Shown in pieces: positions 43,256-53,347 of a DNA stretch of 64,000 nucleotides. Position numbers and translations under genes: made by a program. This DNA is from Chitinophagaceae bacterium (GTDB lineage: Bacteria; Bacteroidota; Bacteroidia; Chitinophagales; Chitinophagaceae). The notes beneath the pieces are model-generated. The model saw nothing but the letters and a program-made list of their open reading frames with translations. It made no database searches and had not been told where the DNA came from. Positions within the stretch are counted from its first letter, which is position 1. Every line of letters begins with the position of its first letter. Location of the stretch: contig JADKJV010000027.1 in NCBI GenBank assembly GCA_016720825.1, forward strand, positions 124,001-188,000, read 5' to 3'.

Positions 43256-44134
43256 TCAGTGTTTTGCAATACAACGACGGAGCGCGTCTTCCCAGGAAGC
43301 AGGCCGGATACCAAAAATCCGGTTGATTTTATCCGTATCCAGTACTGAATATTGAGGCCGCTTTGCCCTGGTGGGGAAGCCACTGGTTGGAATGGGATTA
43401 ATTTCACATGACAGCTGTTTAATATCCCTGATAAGAACAGCAAACCCGTACCAGTTTGTAATGCCGCTGTTGCAGAAATGGAATATACCTCCCTCCACCT
43501 GCCGGTCGGATTCTGTGTGTTGAATAATTTGAAGTATAGCCCGGGCAAGGTCAGCGGCATAAGTAGGTGACCCAAACTGGTCGTTCACCACACCTATGGC
43601 ATCTTTTTCCTGCATAAGACGGATCATTGTGTTGACAAAGTTCTGTCCTTTTGCACCATACAGCCATGATGTGCGGATTACTATTGTATCCCTGCTATGC
43701 TGAAGCGCTGCTTCTTCCCCTTTCAGTTTCGAAAGTGCATAAACACCCTGTGGATTTGTGGCATCTGTCTCCTTATAAGGCTTATCTGACTTGCCATCGA
43801 AAACATAATCCGTTGAAATATGGATCAGCCTGGCTTTTATGGCAGCGGCTGCTGCTGCCAGGTAACCGGGTGCGTCTGCATTTACAGCAAATGCGGCTGC
43901 TATCTCCCCGGGTTCTTCTGCCTTATCAACAGCAGTGTATGCAGCACAATTAATACAATATGCAGGTTTGTGCTGAATAAACCAGGTCATGACTGCCTGT
44001 TTATCCTGGACCGGGAATGTCGACTTATCTGTAAAGTAGAAATTGAATTGCGGGAATGTAACAGCCAGTTCACTGAGTTCCATGCCCAGCTGACCGTTGG
44101 CACCAGTAACCAGTATCAGGGGCTTTTCATTCAT
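43256..44134 (-). CDS. rfbD: dTDP-4-dehydrorhamnose reductase
   Basis: 292 residues, normal length. It makes dTDP-L-rhamnose by reducing the 4-keto group. The Rossmann motif VTGANGQLGMELSEL, HISTDYVFDGK and the catalytic YALSKLKGE (YxxxK) are present. Its start codon overlaps the rfbC stop by four bases (ATGA). Last gene of a six-gene nucleotide-sugar operon; the first two rhamnose-pathway genes (rfbA, rfbB) are not in this window. Confidence 0.95.
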   Translation of the reverse strand: MNEKPLILVTGANGQLGMELSELAVTFPQFNFYFTDKSTFPVQDKQAVMTWFIQHKPAYCINCAAYTAVDKAEEPGEIAAAFAVNADAPGYLAAAAAAIKARLIHISTDYVFDGKSDKPYKETDATNPQGVYALSKLKGEEAALQHSRDTIVIRTSWLYGAKGQNFVNTMIRLMQEKDAIGVVNDQFGSPTYAADLARAILQIIQHTESDRQVEGGIFHFCNSGITNWYGFAVLIRDIKQLSCEINPIPTSGFPTRAKRPQYSVLDTDKINRIFGIRPASWEDALRRCIAKH

Positions 44135-44694
44135 GCCGGAACGTACTGTGTGTTGTTATCCATATCCTTCAGCAGCGGCAGGATCTGGTCTTTGCCGGAA
44201 ACAATGGCATCATCTTCACCAAGCTGCCAGTCGATACCCAAAGCCGGGTCATTATATAATATACCTGATTCACTTTCCGGATGGTAGAGCTCATCACATT
44301 TATAAAGCACTTCTGCTTTTTTGCTCAGCACGGCAAAGCCATGTGCCAGTCCTTTGGGGATAAAAACCTGTTTCCTGTTCTTGCCGGACAATTCGACAGC
44401 AAAAATTTTTCCGAATGCCGGAGAACCGATCCGGGTATCCACTACCACATCCAGTATCCGACCACGAATCACACGCACCAGTTTAGTTTGTGCATGGGGT
44501 GCTTTCTGGAAATGCAGTCCGCGGATCACACCATAGGCTGACGAAGACTGGTTATCCTGCACCCAGCGGATGTCAATCCCCTGTTCGCGGAAAACAGATT
44601 CGTTCCATGATTCATAGAAGTAACCACGGCTGTCTTCAAAAACTTTTGGCTCAAACACCAGCACGCCCGGGATATCAGTGGTAATAAAAGGCAT
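44131..44694 (-). CDS. rfbC: dTDP-4-dehydrorhamnose 3,5-epimerase
   Basis: 187 residues, a cupin-fold epimerase. The family motifs VIRGLHFQKAPHAQTKLVRV, RILDVVVDTR, GSPAFGK and FIPKGLAHGFAVLS are present. It epimerises C3 and C5 of dTDP-4-keto-6-deoxyglucose. It lies one base from the dehydrogenase gene upstream and overlaps rfbD downstream. Confidence 0.96.
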   Translation of the reverse strand: MPFITTDIPGVLVFEPKVFEDSRGYFYESWNESVFREQGIDIRWVQDNQSSSAYGVIRGLHFQKAPHAQTKLVRVIRGRILDVVVDTRIGSPAFGKIFAVELSGKNRKQVFIPKGLAHGFAVLSKKAEVLYKCDELYHPESESGILYNDPALGIDWQLGEDDAIVSGKDQILPLLKDMDNNTQYVPA

Positions 44695-44695
44695 A

Positions 44696-45986
44696 TTATA
44701 AACTCCAGTATTTTCTTTGTTGGATTTTACCGCGGTAAATCCCTTTCAGGTCAGCCACCAGCGCATGCGGTTTGGTGATACTGCTGAAATAGGAATCATC
44801 CAGCGACGTGTACTCCTGGTGGGGGACCGTAACAATAACCGCATCATAATCTTTCCCGACTGTTTTCACCAGGCTGAAACCGTATTCATGATTCAGTTCA
44901 TCACTGTCAGCATAAGGATCTTCCACATCCACATTCACATAAAATGATTTCAGGGCTTTCACCACGTCGGCCACTTTGGAATTCCGTATATCGCTCACAT
45001 TCTCTTTAAAGGTAGCGCCTTTGATAAGTACACGTGATGATTTAACATCCCCTGCATTCAGGATAATATGCTGCACCACTTTTTTAGCCACATACTTGGC
45101 CATGTTATCATTGATATTACGTCCTGCCAGGATCACTTCTGCATCATAACCCAGTTCGCTGGCTTTATACGTGAGGTAATAAGGATCTACGCCGATACAA
45201 TGCCCGCCTACCAGGCCCGGCTGGAATTTCAGGAAATTCCATTTAGTACCGGCAGCTTCCAGCACTTCATACGTATTGATGTTCATCATATCAAAAATGA
45301 TGGAAAGCTCATTCATCAGTGCGATGTTCAGGTCGCGCTGGGTGTTTTCAATAATCTTTGCCGCTTCTGCCACTTTAATGGACGACGCGCGGTGCACTCC
45401 GGCAGTAACCACCAGTTCATATACTTTGGCAATGGTTTCCAGAGATTCCGCATCACAGCCGGATACTACTTTTACAATGGTAGCCAGGGTGTGCTTTTTA
45501 TCGCCCGGGTTAATCCGCTCGGGCGAATAACCCAGTTTGAAATCGGTAACGGCTTTCAAACCTGATAATTTTTCCATCACCGGCTGGCAATCATCTTCTG
45601 TGCAACCGGGGTAAACGGTGGATTCAAAAACCACATAATCGCCTTTCTTTACCACTTTACCTACTGTTTCAGAAGCACGGATCACGGGAACCAGGTCAGG
45701 CACATTGTGTTCATCAACCGGCGTGGGAACAGCCACAATAAAAAATTTCGCTTCACGCAATACATCAAGCGAATCGGTGAAAACAATATCACAGCCGTCA
45801 AAAGCTTCTTTTTTCCAGTTCATTGCTGGGATCAATGCTGTTTCTCATCATCTCCACTCTTTTAGCATTGATATCAAATCCAATAACAGAAATTTTGCGG
45901 GCAAACTCCAGCGCGATGGGCAGTCCCACATAGCCGAGGCCGATGACGGCCAGTTTCGCTTTCTTATCAATCAGTTCCTGGTACAT
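44696..45986 (-). CDS. UDP-N-acetylhexosamine 6-dehydrogenase (WecC/TviB/WbpO type), frameshifted
   Basis: The two frames together give about 430 residues. The N-terminal NAD domain (LAVIGLGYVGLPIALEFARK) is in one frame and the rest in the other. They join at an A6 run (45,810-45,815): one A fewer gives SNELEKEAFDGCDIVF. The catalytic cysteine is in GLVGGHCIGVDPYYL, and VPTPVDEHN and VFESTVYPGC are conserved. These enzymes oxidise a UDP-HexNAc to the uronic acid in two NAD-dependent steps. The closest resemblance is to TviB/WbpO; exact sugar unknown. The frameshift is probably sequencing error, as neighbours are intact. Confidence 0.85.
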
Positions 45987-46024
45987 GAATACAAATGAAT
46001 TTAACGGTGTGTTATTAATCAGGT

Positions 46025-47011
46025 TTATTTCTGGCTGATGAATTCCTTGGGCAACTTACTCCATTCTTCTTTCGGTAATGATTTGAAATACTCGTATGTT
46101 ATTTTCAAACCTTCACTTCTTTTCACTTTCGGTTCCCATCCCAGCAGGGCTTTGGCCTTGGTAATATCCGGCTGCCGCTGTTTGGGATCATCAACAGGCA
46201 ACGGCTTGTAAATAATTTTCACTTTATTGCCTGTCAGCTCCAGTATCTCTTCAGCAAATTCTTTCAAAGTAATTTCATCCGGGTTGCCAATATTCACCGG
46301 CATATCATAATCACTCAGCAGTAACCGGTAAATGCCTTCCACTTCATCTTCCACATAACAAAAGCTTCTTGTTTGTGAACCGTCACCGAATAAGGTCAGG
46401 TCTTCCCCGCGTAAAGCCTGTCCGATAAATGCAGGCAGGGCACGACCATCATTGAGCCGCATACGCGGACCATACGTATTAAAAATCCGCACGATCCTTG
46501 TCTGCACCCCGTGAAAAGTATGATAAGCCATCGTGATCGATTCCATATAACGCTTGGCTTCATCATACACACCACGCGGACCCACCGGGTTTACATTCCC
46601 CCAGTATTCCTCCGACTGCGGATGTACCGCCGGATCGCCATACACTTCACTGGTTGAAGCAACCAGGATGCGTGCATTTTTCGCTTTCGCCAGTCCCAGG
46701 CAGTTATGGGTTCCCATCGCACCCACCTTCAGTGTCTGGATTGGGATTTTCAGGTAATCAATCGGACTGGCAGGGGAAGCAAAATGCAGTATATAATCCA
46801 GTTCACCGGGAATGTGGATGAACTTAGTAACATCGTGATGGTAAAATTCAAACTGCTCGAGTTTGAAGAGGTGTTCAATATTGCGGAGATCACCGGTAAT
46901 CAGGTTGTCCATCGCAATCACGTGATAACCTTCTTTGATAAAGCGGTCGCATAAATGGGACCCCAGGAATCCGGCAGCGCCGGTGATCAGTATTCTTTTT
47001 CTGGCCATCAT
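46025..47011 (-). CDS. UDP-glucuronate decarboxylase (UDP-xylose synthase)
   Basis: 328 residues, extended SDR family. It converts UDP-glucuronate to UDP-xylose using bound NAD. Motifs: ITGAAGFLGSHLCDRF, YHHDVTKFIHIPGELDYILH, catalytic YDEAKRYMES (YxxxK) and RIVRIFNTYGPRMRLNDGR. It directly follows ugd, which makes its substrate. Confidence 0.94.
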   Translation of the reverse strand: MMARKRILITGAAGFLGSHLCDRFIKEGYHVIAMDNLITGDLRNIEHLFKLEQFEFYHHDVTKFIHIPGELDYILHFASPASPIDYLKIPIQTLKVGAMGTHNCLGLAKAKNARILVASTSEVYGDPAVHPQSEEYWGNVNPVGPRGVYDEAKRYMESITMAYHTFHGVQTRIVRIFNTYGPRMRLNDGRALPAFIGQALRGEDLTLFGDGSQTRSFCYVEDEVEGIYRLLLSDYDMPVNIGNPDEITLKEFAEEILELTGNKVKIIYKPLPVDDPKQRQPDITKAKALLGWEPKVKRSEGLKITYEYFKSLPKEEWSKLPKEFISQK

Positions 47012-47014
47012 AAT

Positions 47015-48343
47015 TTATTTAACGGTTTCACGGCCCACACTCACGTAATGGTATCCCATTTCACGCATAGCCGCAAGGTCGAACAGGTTCCTGCCATCGA
47101 AGATAGCTTTGTTATGCAGGCTGGCTTCAATTTTTGAAAAATCAGGCGACCGGAATTCATTCCACTCAGTGGCAATCACGAGTGCATCTGCATTTGTGAG
47201 TGCATCATACTGACCGGAGGCAAAATGGACTTTATCCCCCACAACCTGTTTCACATTATTCATGGCCTCGGGATCAAATACAGAAACCGAAGCCCCGGCA
47301 GCCACCAGCGCATCAATAATATATAAAGCAGGTGCTTCACGGATATCATCTGTGTTCGGTTTGAAAGCCAGGCCCCACAACGCAATTTTTTTACCAGCAA
47401 GGTTCCCGTTGAAATAATTTTTAATAGCCGGAATCAGGTGGAGTTTCTGCGCTTCATTCACATCTGTAACCGCTTTCAGTATTTTGAAATCATAATCCAC
47501 CTGAGATGCAGAATGCACCAGCGCCTGTACATCCTTGGGGAAACAACTTCCGCCATAACCAATCCCGGGAAACAGGAAACGTTTGCCTATCCGGCTGTCG
47601 CTGCCAATCCCGCGGCGGACATGGTCTACATCCGCACCCATCTTTTCACAAAGACGGGCAATTTCATTCATGAAAGAAATTTTTGTGGCCAGAAATGCAT
47701 TCGCTGCGTATTTGGTCAGTTCCGCAGAACGGATGTCCATATATATAACCGGGTTACCCTGGCGCACAAATGGTGCGTAGAGATCACCCAGTATTTTCTT
47801 CGCTTTTTCAGATGACGCCCCGATCACCACACGTTCGGGTTTCATGAAATCTTCCACAGCAAGTCCCTCGCGGAGAAATTCAGGATTTGACACCACATCA
47901 AAACTATCTGACAGTGCCGCACCGCCGCTTTCCAGGATTTTTTCTTTCACCTTTTCTGCTGTGCCAACCGGTACTGTGCTTTTATCCACGATCACTTTAT
48001 AATCACCGGGCTTTAAAAGTTTACCCAGGTCACTGGCTACTTTCAGCACATATTGCAGGTCTGCTGAACCGTCTTCACCCGGCGGTGTCGGTAATGCTAA
48101 TAACACAACCACAGCATCTTTAACGGCATCTGCCAGGTTGGTGGTGAAAACCAGGCGTTGTTCACGCAGGTTCCTTAAAAACATTTTTTCAAGACCGGGT
48201 TCATAAATGATTATTTCACCCTGGCTGAGCTTGCTGACTTTATTGGCATCAATATCCACACAAATCACTTCGTTACCCGTTTCTGCAAAGCAGCAACCGG
48301 TAACCAGTCCAACATAACCTGTGCCTACAACTGCGATTTTCAT
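47015..48343 (-). CDS. ugd: UDP-glucose 6-dehydrogenase
   Basis: 442 residues, full length. It oxidises UDP-glucose to UDP-glucuronate. NAD motif VVGTGYVGLVTGCCFAETG, catalytic Cys in GIGYGGSCFPKDVQALV, and LSNPEFLREG-like VVSNPEFLREGLAVEDF. It is three bases upstream of the UDP-xylose synthase, so the pair makes UDP-GlcA and UDP-xylose. Confidence 0.96.
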   Translation of the reverse strand: MKIAVVGTGYVGLVTGCCFAETGNEVICVDIDANKVSKLSQGEIIIYEPGLEKMFLRNLREQRLVFTTNLADAVKDAVVVLLALPTPPGEDGSADLQYVLKVASDLGKLLKPGDYKVIVDKSTVPVGTAEKVKEKILESGGAALSDSFDVVSNPEFLREGLAVEDFMKPERVVIGASSEKAKKILGDLYAPFVRQGNPVIYMDIRSAELTKYAANAFLATKISFMNEIARLCEKMGADVDHVRRGIGSDSRIGKRFLFPGIGYGGSCFPKDVQALVHSASQVDYDFKILKAVTDVNEAQKLHLIPAIKNYFNGNLAGKKIALWGLAFKPNTDDIREAPALYIIDALVAAGASVSVFDPEAMNNVKQVVGDKVHFASGQYDALTNADALVIATEWNEFRSPDFSKIEASLHNKAIFDGRNLFDLAAMREMGYHYVSVGRETVK

Positions 48344-48379
48344 ATATAATTCTCCGCTGCCACAGAATCCGGCAGTATT

Positions 48380-49510
48380 TTATGAGTGAATAAATGCTTT
48401 AATTTTCCCGGTGATAAAAGCCAGCTGTTCTTCATCCAGTTCTGTATGAACCGGCAGTGAGATCACCCTTTCAGTAAGCCAGTCGGTAACGGGCATGTCC
48501 GGGAAAGCTTCACCGGTGTGACTGAACATTTTTTGCCTGTGCCCCGGCACCGGATAATAAATCATGGCAGGGATACCCTGCTCGGCGAGTGATTTTTTCA
48601 ATCCTTCCCGGTCAACGCCTTCCAGCAAAATGGTGTACTGGTGGAATACATGTTTTGAATAGGATGCACGGAAAGGGGTTGTGATTTTCTGTTCCCCGGC
48701 AAACGCTTTATCATAATAATCAGCTGCGGCCCTGCGGGCTGCGGCATATTCATCCAGGTGTTTCAGTTTTATATTCAGGATAGCTGCCTGCACGGTGTCG
48801 AGTCTTGAATTGCATCCCACCACATCATGGTAATACTGCCTGCTCTGTCCGTGGTTTGCAATCATCTTCATCCTGGCGGCGAGATCATCATCATTGGTAA
48901 AAATGGCACCGCCATCGCCAAAAGCGCCGAGGTTTTTGGATGGATAAAAAGAGGTGGCCCCGATATGCCCAATGGTTCCGGTTTTCTGTACAGTTCCGTT
49001 GCTGAAGGTGTATTCACTGCCAATGGCCTGGGCATTATCCTCGATCACATAAATATTGTGGTTGTTTGCAATGGCCATAATCGCTTCCATGGGGGCAGAC
49101 TGGCCATACAGATGCACAGGAACGATGGCTTTTGTTTTAGGCGTGATTGCTTTTTCCAAAGAAACCGGATCCATGCAGAATGTCTGCGGATCCACTTCCA
49201 CAAAAACAGGTTTCAGCCTGAGCAGTGCAATGACTTCTGTAGTGGCGATGTAAGTAAACGAAGGCGTAATCACCTCATCACCGGGTTCGCAACCGATTGC
49301 CATCAGTGCAATTTGCAGCGCATCCGTGCCATTGGCGCAGGGAATAGTATGTTTAATGCCGAGGTAAGCAGATAAAGCGGAAGCAAATTCATGAACGGGC
49401 TTGCCATTTATAAATGCGGTGCTCTCGAGAACATCCAGTACTGCTTTGTCAACCTCTGCTTTTATTTTATGGTACTGGGTTTTGGTATCAACCATCTGGA
49501 TAGGACGCAT
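48380..49510 (-). CDS. DegT/DnrJ/EryC1/StrS sugar aminotransferase
   Basis: 376 residues, PLP-dependent. The Schiff-base lysine is in SFYPSKNLGAFGDGGAIFT, with VIEDNAQAIGSEY (Asp for PLP) and IPCANGTDALQIALMA. Such enzymes add an amino group to a keto-sugar nucleotide. The substrate is unknown; neighbours suggest a UDP or dTDP keto-sugar in a surface glycan. First gene of the operon; divergent from kdtA. Confidence 0.92.
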   Translation of the reverse strand: MRPIQMVDTKTQYHKIKAEVDKAVLDVLESTAFINGKPVHEFASALSAYLGIKHTIPCANGTDALQIALMAIGCEPGDEVITPSFTYIATTEVIALLRLKPVFVEVDPQTFCMDPVSLEKAITPKTKAIVPVHLYGQSAPMEAIMAIANNHNIYVIEDNAQAIGSEYTFSNGTVQKTGTIGHIGATSFYPSKNLGAFGDGGAIFTNDDDLAARMKMIANHGQSRQYYHDVVGCNSRLDTVQAAILNIKLKHLDEYAAARRAAADYYDKAFAGEQKITTPFRASYSKHVFHQYTILLEGVDREGLKKSLAEQGIPAMIYYPVPGHRQKMFSHTGEAFPDMPVTDWLTERVISLPVHTELDEEQLAFITGKIKAFIHS

Positions 49511-49678
49511 CGGATAGTATTAGAATTTTACCGGCCAGGCCCGGCAACGAATGTCCGGGGCTGAAAGGGCTTTCTGATATGCGGAAAGCGTTGCAAAAAT
49601 AGTAAAATACAGGTAGTTTACACGATTGATGATACTTTTGCCACTGTTCACCAACCTGAACAGACTGAACCAGTAATA

Positions 49679-50952
49679 TTGTCTTTATTCTTTTACCATA
49701 TTTTCCTTTTTCTCTTCCGGGCCGGAACCTGGCTGGCGGCCCCGTTCCATGCCAAAGCCGCGTTGTGGGTTCGTGGCCGGAAAAGATATTCAGCAGGCTC
49801 CGCGAAGCAATTCCTGCCGGCGAGAAAATCATCTGGGTCCATTGTGCATCCCTGGGAGAATTTGAACAGGGCCGCCCCATCATGGAAAGATTGCGCATCG
49901 ATTACCCGGCTCATAAAATCCTGCTCACCTTCTTCTCCCCTTCCGGATATGAGGTGCAAAAAAACTATGCCGGTGCCGACTGGATATTTTACCTTCCTGC
50001 AGACGGCCCTAACAATGCACGCCGCTTCCTGGATATCGTGAATCCGGCGCTGGTCATTTTTGTGAAGTATGAATTCTGGTATTACTACTGTAAAAAAATT
50101 AAATACCGGAACATCCCTTTGCTGCTTGTTTCTTCTTTGTTCCGCAGGGATATGTCGTTTTTTAAATGGTATGGCGGGTTGCAGCGTAAAATCCTGGCCC
50201 GGTTTGACCACTTATTTGTACAAAATGAAAGTTCCCTGAAACTGCTGCAGGAAATTGGCCTGGGTGAAATCAGCAGCGTAGGCGGTGATACCCGTTTCGA
50301 TCGTGTGATTGCCATTGCAGAACAAGGGACCCCGGTTCCTGTCCTGGAATCTTTCGGCAAAAACCAAAAGATGATTGTTGCCGGCAGTACCTGGTCGGGT
50401 GATGAGGCAGCAATTGCATATGCTATGGAAAGACTTTCCCATGAAAACCTAATATGGGTGATTGCACCACATGATACCGGCAAGGAACATATTACTGAAC
50501 TCAAAACCCGTTTCCCGGATGCAGCCTTTTATACTGAATTGGGTGAAGGGAAATCAATTCCTCCCGGCACCAACCTGCTCGTAGTAGATACTGTTGGTTT
50601 ATTATCCAGGATGTACCGCTATGCGTTTATCTGCTATGTCGGCGGCGGGCTGCGGGTGATGGGCGTACATAATGTGCTTGAAGCAGCCGTATATGGCAAA
50701 CCGGTAGTAACCGGGCCTTTTTACCAGAAATATGCAGAGGCGGTTGGATTGATCAATGAAAAAGGCGGATTGTTTTTCCAGGAAGAATCTGCAGAACAAA
50801 AAGGCCTGACTGAAATCCTGCAGGCATTGTTATCTGACCCTGCCAAATACAACATGCATAGCGAAGCGGCCAGGCAGTTTGTGTTCCGGCACCAGGGCGC
50901 AACGGCCCGCATTATGGAATTTATTCAGGAAAAACGCCTTCTGATTAACTGA
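49679..50952 (+). CDS. kdtA: 3-deoxy-D-manno-octulosonic acid transferase, frameshifted
   Basis: Kdo transferase attaches Kdo to lipid A at the inner membrane. The N-terminal membrane anchor (FFYHIFLFLFRAGTWLAAPF, from a TTG codon at 49,679) and LWVRGRK are in one frame. The rest, from KIFSRLREAIPAGEKIIWVH, is in another. They join at an A4 run (49,781-49,784) that needs one more A. The GT30 domain has WVHCASLGEFEQGRP, VKYEFWYYY, and the C-terminal GT-B part has GGGLRVMGVHNVLEA. Full length about 425 residues. The gene is essential in most Gram-negatives, so assembly error is likely. Its 3' end overlaps the convergent downstream gene. Confidence 0.9.
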
Positions 50953-51656
50953 TCAAACTGTTTGACGGCCTGGGATTCTTCATTCCAGTTCAGTTTGAGT
51001 TTCAGCTCCCGGCTGATCCAGAATTCTGCTTCCGGATAAATACTGAAATTGTTGATCGTCTTGATGCTTCTTTCATAAGCATTTTCATCGCCACGGAAAA
51101 GTTCATTGATGAACAGGAAGCGGTCATTGATGCCAATGGCTTTGCGTAAATCTTTAACCGGAGACTCTTTCAGGATTTCGATTAATTCAGTTTTCCCCTG
51201 TTTGAGTTTATCATTGATGGATTCAGCGGTTGCTGAAGAATGGTCATTTATTTCTTTTTCGCGGTTTTCTTTTGCGCGGGGCTGGTGCGACAATGTAGGG
51301 ATTTCATTCATCGGATCGAACACCATATCCAGCTGGCCGTTTTTCTGCACCAGTGACAGGCTGCCGTTATCCACCAGCACGGTTTCTTTCACCTCTTTAG
51401 TTTCTTTGGGTTCAGCGGCTGGTTTAGGGGCGTATTTTTCATAAGCACTGGCTGTGGATGCCGATACAGAACTGCTTGCAGGAGCCTGGGGTAATACCAC
51501 TGCCACTTTGGAAGTACCCAGGGTTTGCACGCCGGCCAGTTGCAGCTTGCCCAGTTCAAACTGGAGCAGTTGCAGTGTACCCAGCATGGGTGCGGGACCT
51601 GCCTGCTGGCCGAATTGTTCATTTAGTTGCCGGATCAGGGCTTCGATACGTTCCAT
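50925..51656 (-). CDS. Conserved Bacteroidota protein of unknown function
   Basis: 243 residues from ATG at 51,656 (MERIEALIRQLNEQFGQQ). An N-terminal helix is followed by a low-complexity Ala/Pro/Ser/Lys linker (residues about 60-110) and a conserved C-terminal domain (PVKDLRKAIGINDRFLFINE, then IYPEAEFWISRELKLKLNW). No known fold recognised; no signal peptide. It overlaps kdtA tail-to-tail by 28 bp. Confidence 0.65.
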   Translation of the reverse strand: MERIEALIRQLNEQFGQQAGPAPMLGTLQLLQFELGKLQLAGVQTLGTSKVAVVLPQAPASSSVSASTASAYEKYAPKPAAEPKETKEVKETVLVDNGSLSLVQKNGQLDMVFDPMNEIPTLSHQPRAKENREKEINDHSSATAESINDKLKQGKTELIEILKESPVKDLRKAIGINDRFLFINELFRGDENAYERSIKTINNFSIYPEAEFWISRELKLKLNWNEESQAVKQFDQLIRRRFS

Positions 51657-51797
51657 TATACTATTTTTGGCGCTGTTGATAATTAAACGAAAAACCGGTA
51701 AAGTATCCTGTCTTTCAGCAAACGCAGGCATTCCTCTAAAATTACAAACAGTTTGCCAATAATAACAGGATACCTGATCCGTTACTAAATCTTAACA

Positions 51798-52373
51798 ATG
51801 TTTATTGAACCGAATATCCGCGGGGAGCGCCGCGGCTGGATAGAAGTCATCTGCGGCTCGATGTTCAGTGGAAAAACTGAAGAGCTGATCCGCCGCCTGA
51901 AAAGGGTGAAATTTGCCAACCTGAAAGCTGAAATCTTCAAACCCGCCATTGATGTGCGTTACGATGAGGTGAAAATTGTTTCCCACGACACCAACGCGAT
52001 CCAGTCAACTCCCATTGATAATTCCCAGAAGATCCTCCTCATGGCACAGGATGCCGATGTGATCGGGATAGACGAAGCCCAGTTTTTCGACGACCAGCTC
52101 CCTTCGGTTTGTGATGAACTGGCTTACCGGGGTATCCGGGTTATTGTGGCTGGCCTGGACATGGACTATCTGGGCAATCCTTTCGGTCAAATGCCTGCCA
52201 TCATGGCCAAGGCAGATTATGTAACCAAACTGCACGCCATCTGTATGATCTGCGGGAATATTGCCAATTACTCATACCGCAAAATTCCCAACGAAGACCA
52301 GGTGATGCTGGGCGCAAAAGATGTGTACGAACCCCGTTGCCGGGTTTGTTACAATATCAACAAGGAAAAATAA
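51798..52373 (+). CDS. tdk: Thymidine kinase
   Basis: 191 residues, type II thymidine kinase. P-loop ICGSMFSGKTEELIRRLKR, DEAQFFDDQL (Walker B with catalytic Glu), lasso segment and C-terminal zinc cysteines (CMICGN and CRVCYNI). It phosphorylates thymidine in the salvage pathway. It ends seven bases before the convergent lipoprotein gene. Confidence 0.96.
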   Translation: MFIEPNIRGERRGWIEVICGSMFSGKTEELIRRLKRVKFANLKAEIFKPAIDVRYDEVKIVSHDTNAIQSTPIDNSQKILLMAQDADVIGIDEAQFFDDQLPSVCDELAYRGIRVIVAGLDMDYLGNPFGQMPAIMAKADYVTKLHAICMICGNIANYSYRKIPNEDQVMLGAKDVYEPRCRVCYNINKEK

Positions 52374-52379
52374 ACTGGC

Positions 52380-53273
52380 TTAACGGGCTTTCCCTTTTAC
52401 ACTGGTTTTCAGGTGGAGGGTAAACGCCGGGCTTTCATTTTTCATAGCCAGGTCCTGGTCGGCTTTTACAATCAAACCTGAACGGCTGTCAACCACAACT
52501 GTGCCTGTCAGCTCGCCTTTGATATGCTGACCGCCCCTGTCAGATTCCACTTCAGATTCTTCATCCAATGTGATCATATCCCCTTCAATTTCTTTGACGG
52601 TGTATTTGGAATTGTAAGTCATACCGGAACCGCTGGTGCTCCTGTTCCAGCTGTCACCTACTTTCACTTCTTTATTGGGGAAAATATAGAGCAGGCGCTC
52701 AAACTGTGCTTTTGATTTTTCATCACTGAACTGGTCTTCGAACTGTTTCATGGCTTCTTCACGATCCTGATCTTTCAATCCCATCGAATCAAGCATAGAG
52801 CCGACCATTTCTTTAAAACCGGTTACTTCCAGCACTTTTCCTTCCCGGTTAATTTTCATATTGAATTCTTTTCCTTTGATGGCACCAAACATTTTATCCA
52901 TCATTGCCAGCGGATTCCCTTCACTTTCTTCTTCTGTTTTTGGGGGATTATCGGTATCCACATCGAGGTTCATTCCCATCACAGCCATTTTCATTTTAAA
53001 GCGGTCGTAGCGGGCACGGACATTTTTTAATTCACCTTCTTCACCGGTTACATCGAGTGAATAATAAAAGAGCATATCCATTTTCACCGGACCGGCACCC
53101 TGGATGGACTGGTCCATACTCATGTTCATTTCATAATCATATCCTTTCCCGTTTTCAAAATTGAAACGGAGCATTTTGGAAGCGGTGGACGATTTGGTGG
53201 ACTGGCAGGCGACTAAAACAAGGCTGGCACCCAGGAGGATGCAGGCGGCAATACGAAGGCTCAGCGATTTCAT
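52380..53273 (-). CDS. Lipoprotein of DUF6263-like type
   Basis: 297 residues. The signal peptide ends in a lipobox (LVLVACQS), so it is lipid-anchored. The body is a beta-rich domain (MLRFNFENGKGYDYEMNMSM, KVGDSWNRS, SGLIVKADQDLAMK) seen in Bacteroidota DUF6263 proteins. Function unknown; probably periplasmic or outer-membrane facing. Confidence 0.7.
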   Translation of the reverse strand: MKSLSLRIAACILLGASLVLVACQSTKSSTASKMLRFNFENGKGYDYEMNMSMDQSIQGAGPVKMDMLFYYSLDVTGEEGELKNVRARYDRFKMKMAVMGMNLDVDTDNPPKTEEESEGNPLAMMDKMFGAIKGKEFNMKINREGKVLEVTGFKEMVGSMLDSMGLKDQDREEAMKQFEDQFSDEKSKAQFERLLYIFPNKEVKVGDSWNRSTSGSGMTYNSKYTVKEIEGDMITLDEESEVESDRGGQHIKGELTGTVVVDSRSGLIVKADQDLAMKNESPAFTLHLKTSVKGKAR

Positions 53274-53347
53274 GGCAAAAAATTTTAATCAATTTAATTC
53301 AATAAAAGCGATCCGCAAACAGGCGATTACAGTATTTTCGCGCTCAA

